Positions 23,264 through 34,275 of a stretch of 64,000 bases of DNA are shown here, piece by piece (positions within the stretch are counted from its first letter, which is position 1; each line of letters opens with the position of its first letter). Under the pieces are notes generated by a model. That model was not told the DNA's origin. It saw nothing but the letters and a program-made list of their open reading frames with translations, and searched no databases. Made by a program: the position numbers and the translations under genes. This DNA comes from Hedera helix (taxonomy: Eukaryota > Streptophyta > Magnoliopsida > Apiales > Araliaceae), in contig OX359267.1 in NCBI GenBank assembly GCA_947179155.2, positions 39,180,998 to 39,244,997 of the forward strand, written 5' to 3'.

Positions 23264-26200
23264 AACTTGATGCTCTGCCTTGACACGTTGACAAGTTAGG
23301 CACCTTGAGATAAACTCTGCAATCTCTCTTTTCATATTGTTCCACCAAAATGTATGTCGAAGATCTCGATACATCTTGGTACCTCCTGGGTGGATTGCAA
23401 ACGGCGTGTTGTGTGCCTCCATCATGATTTTATGCTTTAATTCAGGATCGTTAGGAACACAGAGTCGAGAGTTGACTCGAAGTATTCCTTTCTCGTCGAT
23501 TCTTGCTTCGGGAATGACACCTTCTTGTACTTTCTTTATCATGTTTATCAGTTCCGGATCGGTAGCTTGAGCAGCTTTAATTTTATCGATTAAAGTTGGT
23601 TCTACTCGCACGTGAGCAATCTTCGAGCGGGTCCCTGGTGTCTTTAGCTCTATCTCCATCTTTTGCAAGTCGTACAAAATACACTTTTGTGTTGTCAGCA
23701 ATGCACTTGTACTTGCATAAGATTTTCTGCTCAAAGCGTCAGCTACAACGTTCGCCTTTCCCGGGTGATACTGGATTGTGTGGTCATAATCCTTTAACAG
23801 CTCAAGCCAACGTCGTTGTCGCATGTTGAGTTCCTTCTGGGTGAAGAAATACTTGAGACTTTTATGATCCGTATAGATATCCACTTTTTCTCCGTACAAG
23901 TAGTGTCTCCAGATCTTCAACGCGAAAACGACTGCTGCCAACTCTAGATCATGAGTAGGATAATTTTTCTCATAATCTTTGAGTTGTCGAGAGGCGTAGG
24001 CTATAACCTTTCCATGTTGCATAAGGACACAGCCTAGACCTTTGCCAGAAGCATCGCTGTAGATAACAAATTCTCCTGATCCTGATGGTATGGTCAGAAC
24101 AGGAGCTGAAACCAGTCTCTTCTTGAGTTCTTGGAAACTTTTCTCGCATTCCTCGCTCCATATGAATTTTGTGCTTTTCCGAGTAAGCTGCGTTAATGGA
24201 GTGGCGATTCGAGAAAATCCTTCTACGAATCTCCGATAATAACCAGCTAGACCCAGAAAACTTCGGACTTCGGTTACTGTTTTGGGTTGTTCCCAATTTA
24301 GTACCGTTTCAATCTTCGCAGGATCGACTGATATTCCTTGACTAGAAATCACATGCCCAAGAAACGCGACCTCCTCAAGCCAGAACTCACATTTCTTCAA
24401 CTTGGCATATAATTTGTTTTCACGGAGCTTTTGTAGTATCAATCTCAGGTGTTGTTCATGGTCCTCGCGACTCTTGGAGTATATGAGGATGTCATCAATA
24501 AAGACAACCACAAAATGATCCAAATGTTCCTTGAATATCCGGTTCATCATGTCCATGAAAGCTGCAGGAGCATTAGTTAGTCCAAAAGGCATGACTAAGA
24601 ACTCATAATGCCCATAACGAGTTCTGAAAGCAGTCTTTGGAATGTCCTCAGCTTTAACCTTTAACTGATGATATCCAGAACGGAGATCAATCTTTGAGAA
24701 ATGTTGAGCGCCTTGCAATTGATCAAACATGTCATCAATCCGAGGTAACGGGTACCTGTTCTTGATGGTGACATGGTTCAATTCTCGGTAGTCAATGCAC
24801 AATCTCATACTCCCGTCTTTCTTCTTCACAAATAAAACAGGAGCACCCCAAGGTGATGCACTCGGACGAATGAAACCGGTATCCAACAATTCCTGTAGTT
24901 GGACTTTTAACTCTTGAAGTTCAATGGGAGCCATTCGGCAGGGAGCTTTGGAAATGGGCTTGGTACCGGGTTCAAGATCAATATAAAAATCAATTTCACG
25001 GTTTGGGGGTAAGCCAGGAAGTTCTTCAGGAAAAACGTCAGGAAACTCATTAACAATGGGAATATCATTTAAGTTTGACGTATTTTTGTTCAAATCAGTG
25101 ACATGAGCTAAAAAGGCTTGACATCCGTTTTTCAATAAACGAATGGCTTTATGGCTAGAAATAACAGTTATAGATTTTAATGGTTTAGTTGCTTGAATTT
25201 GCATGACAGGTTGATTAGGAATATGAAAACTAATAATCTTATGAAAACAATCAATTTTAGCATGATGGGTAGTCAACCAATCAATTCCTAAAATCACATC
25301 AAATTCATGCATCTCCAAAGAAATAAGGTCAACAGGTAATGTGAGGTTGTTGATTTGAACTAGGCAAGATTTATAGACAGTAGATGTAATGGTCATTTCT
25401 CCTAATGGGGTTTCAACTGATAAGTCAAAGTCCAAATTTTCAGGAGTTAAGTTTAAACGCTGAGCACATGCAGGTGAGATAAAAGAATGGGTAGAGCCAG
25501 TATCTAACAAAGCGTAGACTTCACGAGAATTTATGAATAGCTTACCGGTTATCACCTCGTTCGAGTTTCGCGCCATTTGGGATGTCACAACAAAAGCTCT
25601 CCCTTGAACTACAGATTTTCCCTTATCCGCGCTAGCTTTTGGTATCATCATTGCAGCTGGACTTGATTTTGTGGCATGACAGAACCGCGCAAGATGACCC
25701 TCTTTCCCACAACTGTAGCACTTTTTGGACTGCAGTGTACAGTTTGGGCTGATGTGACCTTCCTGACCACACCTATAGCATCTCACTGGTGGTCGATCTT
25801 CTCCCCTTGAAACTGGGGTCGGTGCTGGTGTTGGTACTGGTGCTGGTGCCCTTCCATAATTATTATGGAATCTCTTTCTTTTGAAATTGTTCCCACTAGA
25901 TTCTCCTCTTCTGTTATTTGGTATGGAATTACCACCGAAGTGTTGGTTACCTCCTCGATGGTTCTCGTTCCTGTGGTTGTTGTCACTCCTTTCTCTATGC
26001 TGATCATTAACTCTTGGCTGCAATGTTTCATCTGTTTGCTCCACCCTTTGAGCCCTATCTACAACATCTGAATATAAACTAAATTTATGAGAGCTAAGTT
26101 GTTGACGAATTTTGAATCTCAAACCTCTTAGGAACATCCGACTCATTCGTGCTTCGTCATCCACAAGATGGGTGGCAAAGCGAGATAACTCGGCAAACTT

Positions 26201-26761
26201 GGCTTCATATTGGGAGACTGTCATGTTTCCCTGCTCCAGCTTAATGAATTCCACCTCTTTCATATGGCGGATGCTTTCTGGGAAATACTTCTCGTTAAAC
26301 AGTTCTTCGAATTCTGTCCAAGACATTTCGAGTGCTGAAGGTTGGATACGTTTTACCGCTTCCCACCAATGGTCCGCCTCACCTCGTAACATAAAAGTGG
26401 CAAATGGCACCTTCTGATCATCAGCGCATTGTAAGACATCAAGTATTTTTGTCGTCTGCTTTAGCCATGCCTCCGCTTTGAGTGGGTCAGGCTTCCCGTG
26501 GAATTCAGGTGGTCCTAATTCTTTAAATTGCTTAACAGTGACCATCCTCAAATTGCCAGCGTTTCTACCGTTATTATTGACTGGATTTCCTCTTCCTTGA
26601 TTCTGTATGAACTGCATGAAATTCCTAAAGAATCCATCGTTCATCATGTTATCAGGAACATTATTTCCTGAGTTGGCAGGATGATTGTTTGGGGCCTCTT
26701 GATTCTCGGCTACATTTGCTTCAGGCATTCCATAGTTAACCTCTTGATTTCCAGATGTCAT
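23264..26761 (-). CDS. Gag, protease, reverse transcriptase, RNase H and integrase zinc finger of Tekay-like element
   Basis: The first 1166 codons of the polyprotein. Gag opens at the Met at 26761. Two CCHC knuckles, CYRCGQEGHISPNC and CYSCGKEGHLARFC, lie near residues 327 and 348. The aspartic protease has ALLDTGSTHSFIS near residue 419. The reverse transcriptase has VVVFIDDILIYS near 755. RNase H has YSDASGKGLG near 900 and IYTDHKSLKYF further on. The integrase HHCC finger is near 1110-1150, ending CLTCQRVKAEHQ. No stop or frameshift was seen. The open frame runs about a dozen codons into the solo LTR before a stop; those residues are foreign. The remaining 382 codons are at 7346-8494 in the same phase. 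As it stands the element cannot make integrase, though its RNA could still be used in trans. Confidence 0.95.
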
Positions 26762-26947
26762 ACTAAACTGTGGTCACAAAATAAATGTTAGTTCAAATAA
26801 ACTGACTCATCACTTCATGTTCCTACATTCAAATCGACTCATTAGATAATAAAATCTATTTTAGGTAGGACACACTAGTGACTGATTCTATTCGTCTCTC
26901 CCCTCCTAGTTCTAACCCCAGATCTCCATTAAAGATCATATCCCTAA
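26762..26947 (-). other. Leader between PBS and gag of Tekay-like element
   Basis: A short untranslated stretch between the PBS and the gag Met, with no recognised feature. The small plus-strand frames across it are antisense shadows. Confidence 0.6.
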
Positions 26948-26959
26948 GCTCTGATGCCA
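26948..26959 (-). other. Primer binding site of Tekay-like element
   Basis: On the minus strand TGGCATCAGAGC lies two bases inside the 5' LTR. It is one base different from the standard initiator methionine tRNA site. Confidence 0.88.
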
Positions 26960-26961
26960 AC

Positions 26962-29774
26962 TGTGACGCCCCCAAATCTGGGCCCACACAGCCCAAACTT
27001 GAGTCGTCAAAATACTACAACAAAATTATTACAACAAAGCACAACGTACAACAATACAGTGTATAATAATACACAACTAAGTCTTCACTATTATTGCCAC
27101 ACTATTTTACAAAACGTGAAGACTATGATAACTATTCCTCGAACCCTCACTCCATTCCCCGGCTAGACCCTGTTATGTTTTCATCTCCTGTTGAAAAACA
27201 ATGGAACAAAAGAAAGGGTGAGCTCAAATAGCCCAGTAAAGAATATCATGACTAAGATAATGACGAATAAATTATCATTAGTCTTCAACAGTTGAGTTCT
27301 TGATAGAATACAATAGACTACAAGGTTTATATCAAAAACTGCAGTTAAATTCTTAAACAATGTTCAGATCAATAATAGCAGCGGAATGAGCAATCTATTA
27401 GAAGAATAATGCAGACTATAATGTCCACTCGCTTCTCTTTTTCGTAAAAACATCATCAACTTTTATCATCTGAAATACCATTAGTCATGATAATATAAAT
27501 TCACAGTTCCTGATCATAATCATGCACATCAACAGTTCATCTTTGCACTACGGGCCAAAGACATTCAATATAACACCAACGGTTATGATTATACCAGATT
27601 CAGCCTTTGGTCATAATCATACCAAACAACAGTTCATCTTTGCACTACGGGCCAAAGAGAACATTCACCACGTGCCATAAAAGACACCGAACAGATGTAT
27701 CGCCTTTAACCTATTATATCGCCTTTAACCTATCATCTGTTCAACAAATATATCACATCTGTGCCCCCGGCCACAGATATTCACAACAGCTTGATTTTTG
27801 GATGATTAGAATGATATAAATGATGAACAGAAGAAATAGGATAACAATAAGTATCGGAAGTTTACTTTGTACAGATTCAAATAATGTCCAAATTGTCAAC
27901 ATGATGTGGAGTAAAATTCAAGATCCACAGTTCAGAATAACGGTTACAATTCAATAGAAAGGTTCACGTAAATAGGAAGGTTCAGTTGAAATAATGAAGT
28001 TCAACTATTATGGAACATATAATATTTTCAGGAATTATAGAAGCAATAGTTCCATAATAAATTTCGATTTAGGAGTATGAAAGAAAATAATATCCCTTAC
28101 CGTAGCAGGTTTGATTAACAAAAGGTGAAGGAAATTAATACAAGGGTTATTCACCAACAGGCGGCAATCCGCTCCGTAAGGTTATTCCCACAATTTAATA
28201 GAATTTGAGTACAAAGAGTTATTCACCAAACAGGCGGCAATCCGCTCCGTAAGGTTATTCTCAGAGATTAATAATGAATGAATACGAAAGGTTATTCACC
28301 AACAGGCGGCAATCCGCTCCGTAAGGTTATTCCCACAATTTAATAGAATTTGAGTACAAAGAGTTATTCACCAAACAGGCGGCAATCCGCTCCGTAAGGT
28401 TATTCTCAGAGATTAATAATGAATGAATACGAAAGGTTATTCACCAACAGGCGGCAATCCGCTCCGTAAGGTTATTCCCACAATTTAATACATGGAAATA
28501 AAAGGCACGTCTTATGAGTAAGGAAGAAACAATATTATTATCGAGAATCAAATAATGATAATCCCTTACCATAGTACGTTTGAATAATGGAAGATGAAAA
28601 AGATGGTATCCCTTACCGTAACACGTGACTGGATATTGATTTAAATGAGGTTGATTAACTTGAACAGTACACGTATACTTATAGATCTTCACAAATACTC
28701 AAGATGACTTAAGCACACTTAGAGAGAACTTTCACAAGAAGTATTTAGAGAGAGAAAGAAAGAACAAGTAAGGAAGTTTATGAAAAATCCTTAAGTTAAG
28801 GCTTCTATTTATAGCCAAAAATCTTATCATTCATTTAATCTAAACCATTCATTTTAAGATCACCTTTTAATCTACACCATCCATTTCAAATATTATATTA
28901 TCTTTAATCTACACCATTCATTTCATATCACCTAATAATCACCTAACTTTATATTATAAACAAATAACTTTATCAATTCAATTATTATGACTAATTGTTA
29001 TAAATACAGTATAGTTAGCTCTTAGATATCAAGTCAATAAATTAATGAAATACAACTGTTTAAATAACATCATAATAGAGATAACAATAATGTAAAATAA
29101 AGCATACGTTACTGTGTAATGACAATTATTGATTCAATAATGTGAATTACTGTGCATATGTTACTGTGACAATTATTAGGTTCAATAATTTTAAAAACAG
29201 TGCAACAACAATTATTGACTCAATGATATAAAATACAGTGTAATGACAATTATTAAATCAATAATGCAAAATACTGTGTAACAACAATTATTGAATTGAT
29301 AATATAAAATATTATGCAGTGACAATTATCGATGAAATGATGCGTAACAGTTACGGTGTCAATTATCAGACCAATAATATGAGACACTATGCAATACCGT
29401 GTGTTACTGTAGAGTACCGTGTGCTACAGAAAATACCATAAACTACCGTATGCTACTATTCTTTTATCACCGGTATTTTAACAGTTCCGTTGACTATTTT
29501 TATTTAAAAAGGTTACTTCTGTCGTTTTCTATATCCGACAAATATTCCGTTGTGGGGTCCTTCAATAATTTATTATTTCGGCGCCGTCGTACGGCACGAA
29601 TATTCCCCGACCAAACGAATATTCCCCGACAAAGCGAATATTGTCCGACAAAATAAAATTTGCACATAACATCCTTAACTTTCAATTTTGTTAATTTAAC
29701 CACTTACTGTTTCAAAAAAATATATATATGAAGAAAAATTAAATTTTGTATTTCATAAAATTCGGGGTCTTACA
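26962..29774 (-). repeat. 5' LTR of the Tekay-like element
   Basis: 2813 bp, the same length as 4538-7350. Seven substitutions were found (near 27552, 27913, 27967, 27969, 29123, 29422 and 29530). The repeat array at about 28144-28482 is unchanged in copy number. On the minus strand this copy should hold the promoter. Confidence 0.95.
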
Positions 29775-29779
29775 TTATT

Positions 29780-31516
29780 TACAAATCTTGTAAAAATCTG
29801 GAATATTACATTCACCCTTTCTTATAAGAATTTCGTCCCCGAAATTTCATCATACTCATTTCTACCAGTTTTTCATCACTGAGAATATCTCTTTACTCAT
29901 CAAATTCTATGACCACCCTTTTATAGGAAGTTCATACTTCTAAACTCATAATTTCAGAACATTGGAATATCTTGCAGAAGAATAAATTGAAAATCAATAT
30001 CTTACAGAAGAATAAATTGAAAATCAAAATATTCATTAAAACTTTCATAATATGTTGAAGGGTCATCAAGACTGTGAACATCCGAATGGAATTAACTGAA
30101 TTCCGAATAAATAGTATTTATCCCTGTAAATACTTATAAACAGAGTGTTTATCAATCACAAAGACTGAAAACATTCCATAGGTGTACGCTAGGTGATCAG
30201 CCTATTGTACCATGCGTCGTGCAAAACGTCTTAGTTTTTAGGCGCCAGTCGGAGCTATATGCCGACAAAAATATATCTGCTTTAGCCGATAGAATATATT
30301 TATTTTTGCACTTGTTCACCTCAGACTTATTACAAAATTACGTTCCAAAATAATTTGGATTGGATAATAAAACTTGAGTCAATTCTGACCAAAAGTGTCC
30401 AGTCACAATAAATGACAAAGACTCTCATCATTGAACTATTCGTATATTACGATTCAAAAATCATTTCAGATTAGTTAAAATAACTAAAATTCATTTATAG
30501 GATTTCATGATACTGCATCATCTTGACAGTACGTTGAGGATTCCGTCATTAATTCATGACTTCATGATACCGCACATCTTAACAGTACGTTGAGGATTCC
30601 GTCCTTTTCATCCCCACACCATGGCTTTAATGGCGTGTGATGATTTTATAAATACATTTTGATATTTTCAAATCAATTTGTCTAGCTGAAACAATTAGCA
30701 TAGACTCTTCTTTAAACGTTTTAAAATACCGAAAATCATTTTATGACTTTGTCATACTACATCATACCATAGTGGGCTTTAAACATCCAACACTAGGTTA
30801 CTCTGCATTGATGACTCCATTGTTTATCATCTCTGCACTAAATGCATTAATGATTTCTAAAATACATTTGTCTTTTCAAAAGCACAAAAGTACGAATTTA
30901 GCACGATTTTAAGAATTTCAAAGTCTAGCATAGCTAGAAGATTTGGAATGTCCTAAAACCTCAAAATACCTCAAATTTCTCCTCCGCATTCTTTTTCAGC
31001 TTAATAACTATATCTGGTAAAGCTCTAGTCTTACTACTTAACTCTACCCATACTTACTATTCATCAAACTTACCACGCATTAGGAGTTCAGGTACTTGCC
31101 ACAATCATATGAGTTGGAGAACTTATCCTAGTCAGACCAAAATCGTCCATTCGCTGAGGGGTTCCACCATACGATTATGAGTCACGAACTTACCATCAGT
31201 ATGAGTTTTAAGAACACGTACTTATCTTAATATTCTCTACATATCCAATATATTATGAGAAAAGAATCACATTCTCACCATATATACATCGAATAGCGTG
31301 ACATCAGGTTCAAATCGATTATCACTATAGGAAGCTAAGTGGTTGTCAAACCAAACGCAATCTCCTGCCCATGCAAGAAATTGGTCAACTCGGCCACTGA
31401 TCAATATAGAAAGTTAAGCGGTCGTTAAACCAAGAACAAATCCTCTGCCCATACAAAGAACTGTTAAACTCAACTACTATATTAATATATGAAGCTAAGT
31501 GGTTTTAAAATCAAGC
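29780..31516 (-). mobile_element. End of older LARD-like LTR and its truncated internal domain
   Basis: 29780-29810 completes the LTR begun at 19, ending GGAATATTACA. From 29811 the sequence follows the young element's internal domain: the AATTTCGTCCCCGAAATT block, GCTAGGTGATCAGCCTAT, CACACCATGGCTTTAATGGCGTG and the CTAAGTGGT blocks. Small insertions and deletions are common. It stops near 31516, before the PBS, and the second LTR is missing, so this copy has lost about 0.5 kb of interior and a whole LTR. It is non-coding. Confidence 0.85.
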
Positions 31517-31901
31517 ACAAATCTGTGCAATACTGTGTGTTTCTATGTAATACTGTATGTTACTATTCCTTTACTACCGGGTATTTTAACAGTTAAAAGT
31601 GATAGTACCGTTGACCATTTTTATTTTAAAAGGTTAATGTTGTCGTTTTCTATATCCGACAATAATTCGTTATGGGGGGGGGGGGGAGAGCCCACTAATG
31701 TTTAGTTATTTAGGCGCCGTCGTTCGAATCGAAGATTCTCCGACAAAACGAATATTCTCCGACAAAACGAATATTCTTCTACAAGATAAAATTTGTACAA
31801 AATATTTTTAATTTTAACTTTTGTTAATTTATCCATTTACCATTTTAAGAAAAAAAATGAGAAAAATTTAAATTATATTTCATAAAAATCGGGATCTTAC
31901 A
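31517..31901 (-). mobile_element. Remnant of an old Tekay-type LTR
   Basis: About 385 bp resembling the last part of the 4538-7350 LTR: ATACTGTGTG repeats, ACCGGGTATTTTAACAG, GGCGCCGTCGT, repeated CCGACAAAACGAATATTC, and the end TCGGGATCTTACA. It has many differences, so it is much older than the intact copy. A 13-G run (31674-31686) lies inside. Confidence 0.85.
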
Positions 31902-33870
31902 TCGAATTTCTCTAAAAATGAATGAAGATTTAAGACTGTAAATTATTCCATCCCTTAAGGTTTTCTATTAGATATTAAAAAAAAAAACTTTTCATGATAA
32001 TGTGATTTATTAACTTTTAAATATAATAAAATTTTAATTAATAACATTTTTTTAATAATTTATTATTTTCCCAATAATATTTTTAAATTAAAAGAAACAA
32101 TATACATTTTGAAAATATTTTCTTTAAAAATTAAAATTAATCTTATATTGAAGTATCTTTTTAGGGGATGTGTGATTTGACAAGAGCTTGGGACGATAGT
32201 ACGATACTGCCCCCCCATCACAGGCGCGGTCAAAATAAATCACGATATGGTGGAGCTGGATCACAAATCTGACTTTGACTCTCCAATCTCCTATTTCGTG
32301 CAACATGACCTTCAAACTAAAAAATCAACGGTTGCACGTCAGCAGTTACTCAGTTTTATATACTATTAAATATATATATAATATAATTTTATATATTTAT
32401 AAATAAATATTATAAAGGGATTTAATAGTAGTAAGGGTAAAAGAGTAAAATGGATTATCAAGAATTTAACAAAAGTCACATAATCCTACTAAGAAAAAAA
32501 AAAGGTTAGCTTATTACCCGTGAGTTAATATAAATTAATACGCCGTGTTTAATTTAAATTATCATTATAATTTTATTATTATATTATTATAATTAAACTG
32601 AGTGTTTAATAAATTAAAAAATATATAATTAAAATTTATAAATAAGGTTTTTCTTAAAACGAAGAAAGTACTAAATATACCCTTTTTCATTCAAAATTAT
32701 AAAATAAATTTTGTAATTTGAAGTCAATTTTTTGATAGATTAATTTTAAATTTGTTATGAGAGTAACAAATATGATAATTAATACTCCTTTTTTAAATTA
32801 ATTTGTAAAAATTTAAATACTTTTTTATTAATTTTAAAATTTAAAATGTTATAAATTATTTTAAAATATATCACTCATTATAACTACCGGTACAAATGAA
32901 ATATTTCAAAGTCTGAAATCTGGAGCATAAGCTGCAAAATAAAAAGTCTTCGACTGCAGATAATAATATTTGTATGTTATTAGTATTAGAGTGTTGCCTA
33001 TTGGTTGTTTTGAGTTTACTTTTTCGTATCCTGTCATGGAGTCAAATGCGTTTCGTTGACCAGCAGCATCCACGTTAAATTAATAATAACAAAATACACT
33101 ATATTTAAATATTATATTTATTTTAATTATTAAAAATTTAAATATAATATTAAAAAATTTATCAAATTTTATTTTTTAATAATTAAAATAAATATAACGT
33201 TTGATTTTATATTTATATATTATGTATATAAATTTGTCCATAATAACATCATAATATATTTAATCGCGTAAAAAATTATTATTAAATATATCAATTTTAC
33301 TTTTTAAATAATAATGTTTTTACTCTATAAAAAAAGTCTAATTTTTAAAATTTATAAATTTAATGGATATATTTATGTTTCATATCTTTTAAATTTTGTT
33401 ACGCTATTAGTTGGTTAATTAGTTATTTTATTTATTTATTTATTTTTATAAAAAAATCTATAATATTGATTATTAATTTTAACATAACATATTTTAAATA
33501 TAATTTATATAATTCACAAACACGATATTTAAGGATCAAACATTACTCATTAAAAATAGTCCGATATCTACAAACATTGATAATAATGCAAATTCATAGA
33601 AAATGATGACTAATTGAAAAATTAATGATAAAATTTAAGAATAATATATCACTTTAACCTACCATAGAAATTAAACTCTTTTATTTTGATATTTTATTTT
33701 TGACAATTAGAACTTTTTTTTAATAGAAAATGATATATTTTGTTACAATTTTTATTATAAAATAGATCATATTAAATATATTAAAATATATTTGTACAAT
33801 TGTATATTGTGTCATTATATTATAGTTAAAGTAAAAAAAATTAAGGAACTTTTTGTCACAACTCACAAGA
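31902..33870. other. AT-rich intergenic region
   Basis: About 2 kb between the retrotransposon stack and the BAR gene. It is very AT-rich and holds no coding sequence I can support. Around 32170-32340 is a short less AT-rich stretch of unknown origin with a small antisense frame. Confidence 0.6.
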
Positions 33871-34275
33871 TATATAAAACTATTTTTTTAATAGAACGCT
33901 ACTTTTCTTCTTCTTTATTTTTTTTTCAAAAATAAATAAATAAATAAAAATCATAAACAATCAAGCATTCAGTAGCCCGTACTTGGGCCAAAACTACATA
34001 ATTGGTCCTCAGGCAAGATTATTGTAGGAAAAGCAAGAAATTACCCTTTTACTTCGGCGCACAACGGAAGAATTTTCTCTCTCTTCTGTTCATTTTTTCC
34101 TTCTCACTCTTCCAAGTCTTCTTCTTCTTCCCTCGCCTCCTTCCTCCCTCTTTGTCTTGATTTTTACAAAACGCGGAATTTTCGTTCATCTCTCTGTATC
34201 TATTCTCATATCTCTCTATATCTATATCCATATACATATATACAATTATCATATTTGTGTTTCCAGTAATTTGAA
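33871..34275 (+). promoter_or_regulatory. Putative promoter and 5' leader of the BAR-domain gene
   Basis: TATATAAAA at 33871-33879 could be a TATA box. A pyrimidine-rich stretch (34075-34150) of the kind found near plant transcription starts follows. I found no upstream ATG between 33961 and the start codon at 34276. The transcription start is not determined. Confidence 0.4.

Larger units (their letters stand above)
4538..29774 (-). mobile_element. Full-length Ty3/gypsy chromovirus (Tekay/Del-like), minus strand, with nested insertions
   Basis: Both LTRs are 2813 bp (4538-7350 and 26962-29774), flanked by the exact 5-bp duplication TTATT (4533-4537 and 29775-29779). On the minus strand the order is 5' LTR, methionine-tRNA PBS (26948-26959), gag, protease, reverse transcriptase, RNase H, integrase with chromodomain-like tail, PPT (7351-7363), 3' LTR. 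Without the nested solo LTR and LARD-like element it would be about 10.5 kb. I count seven substitutions between the LTRs, about 0.25 percent, so the insertion is recent. Placement in the Tekay/Del clade rests on domain order, the tail sequence and long LTRs, not on a tree. Confidence 0.93.
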
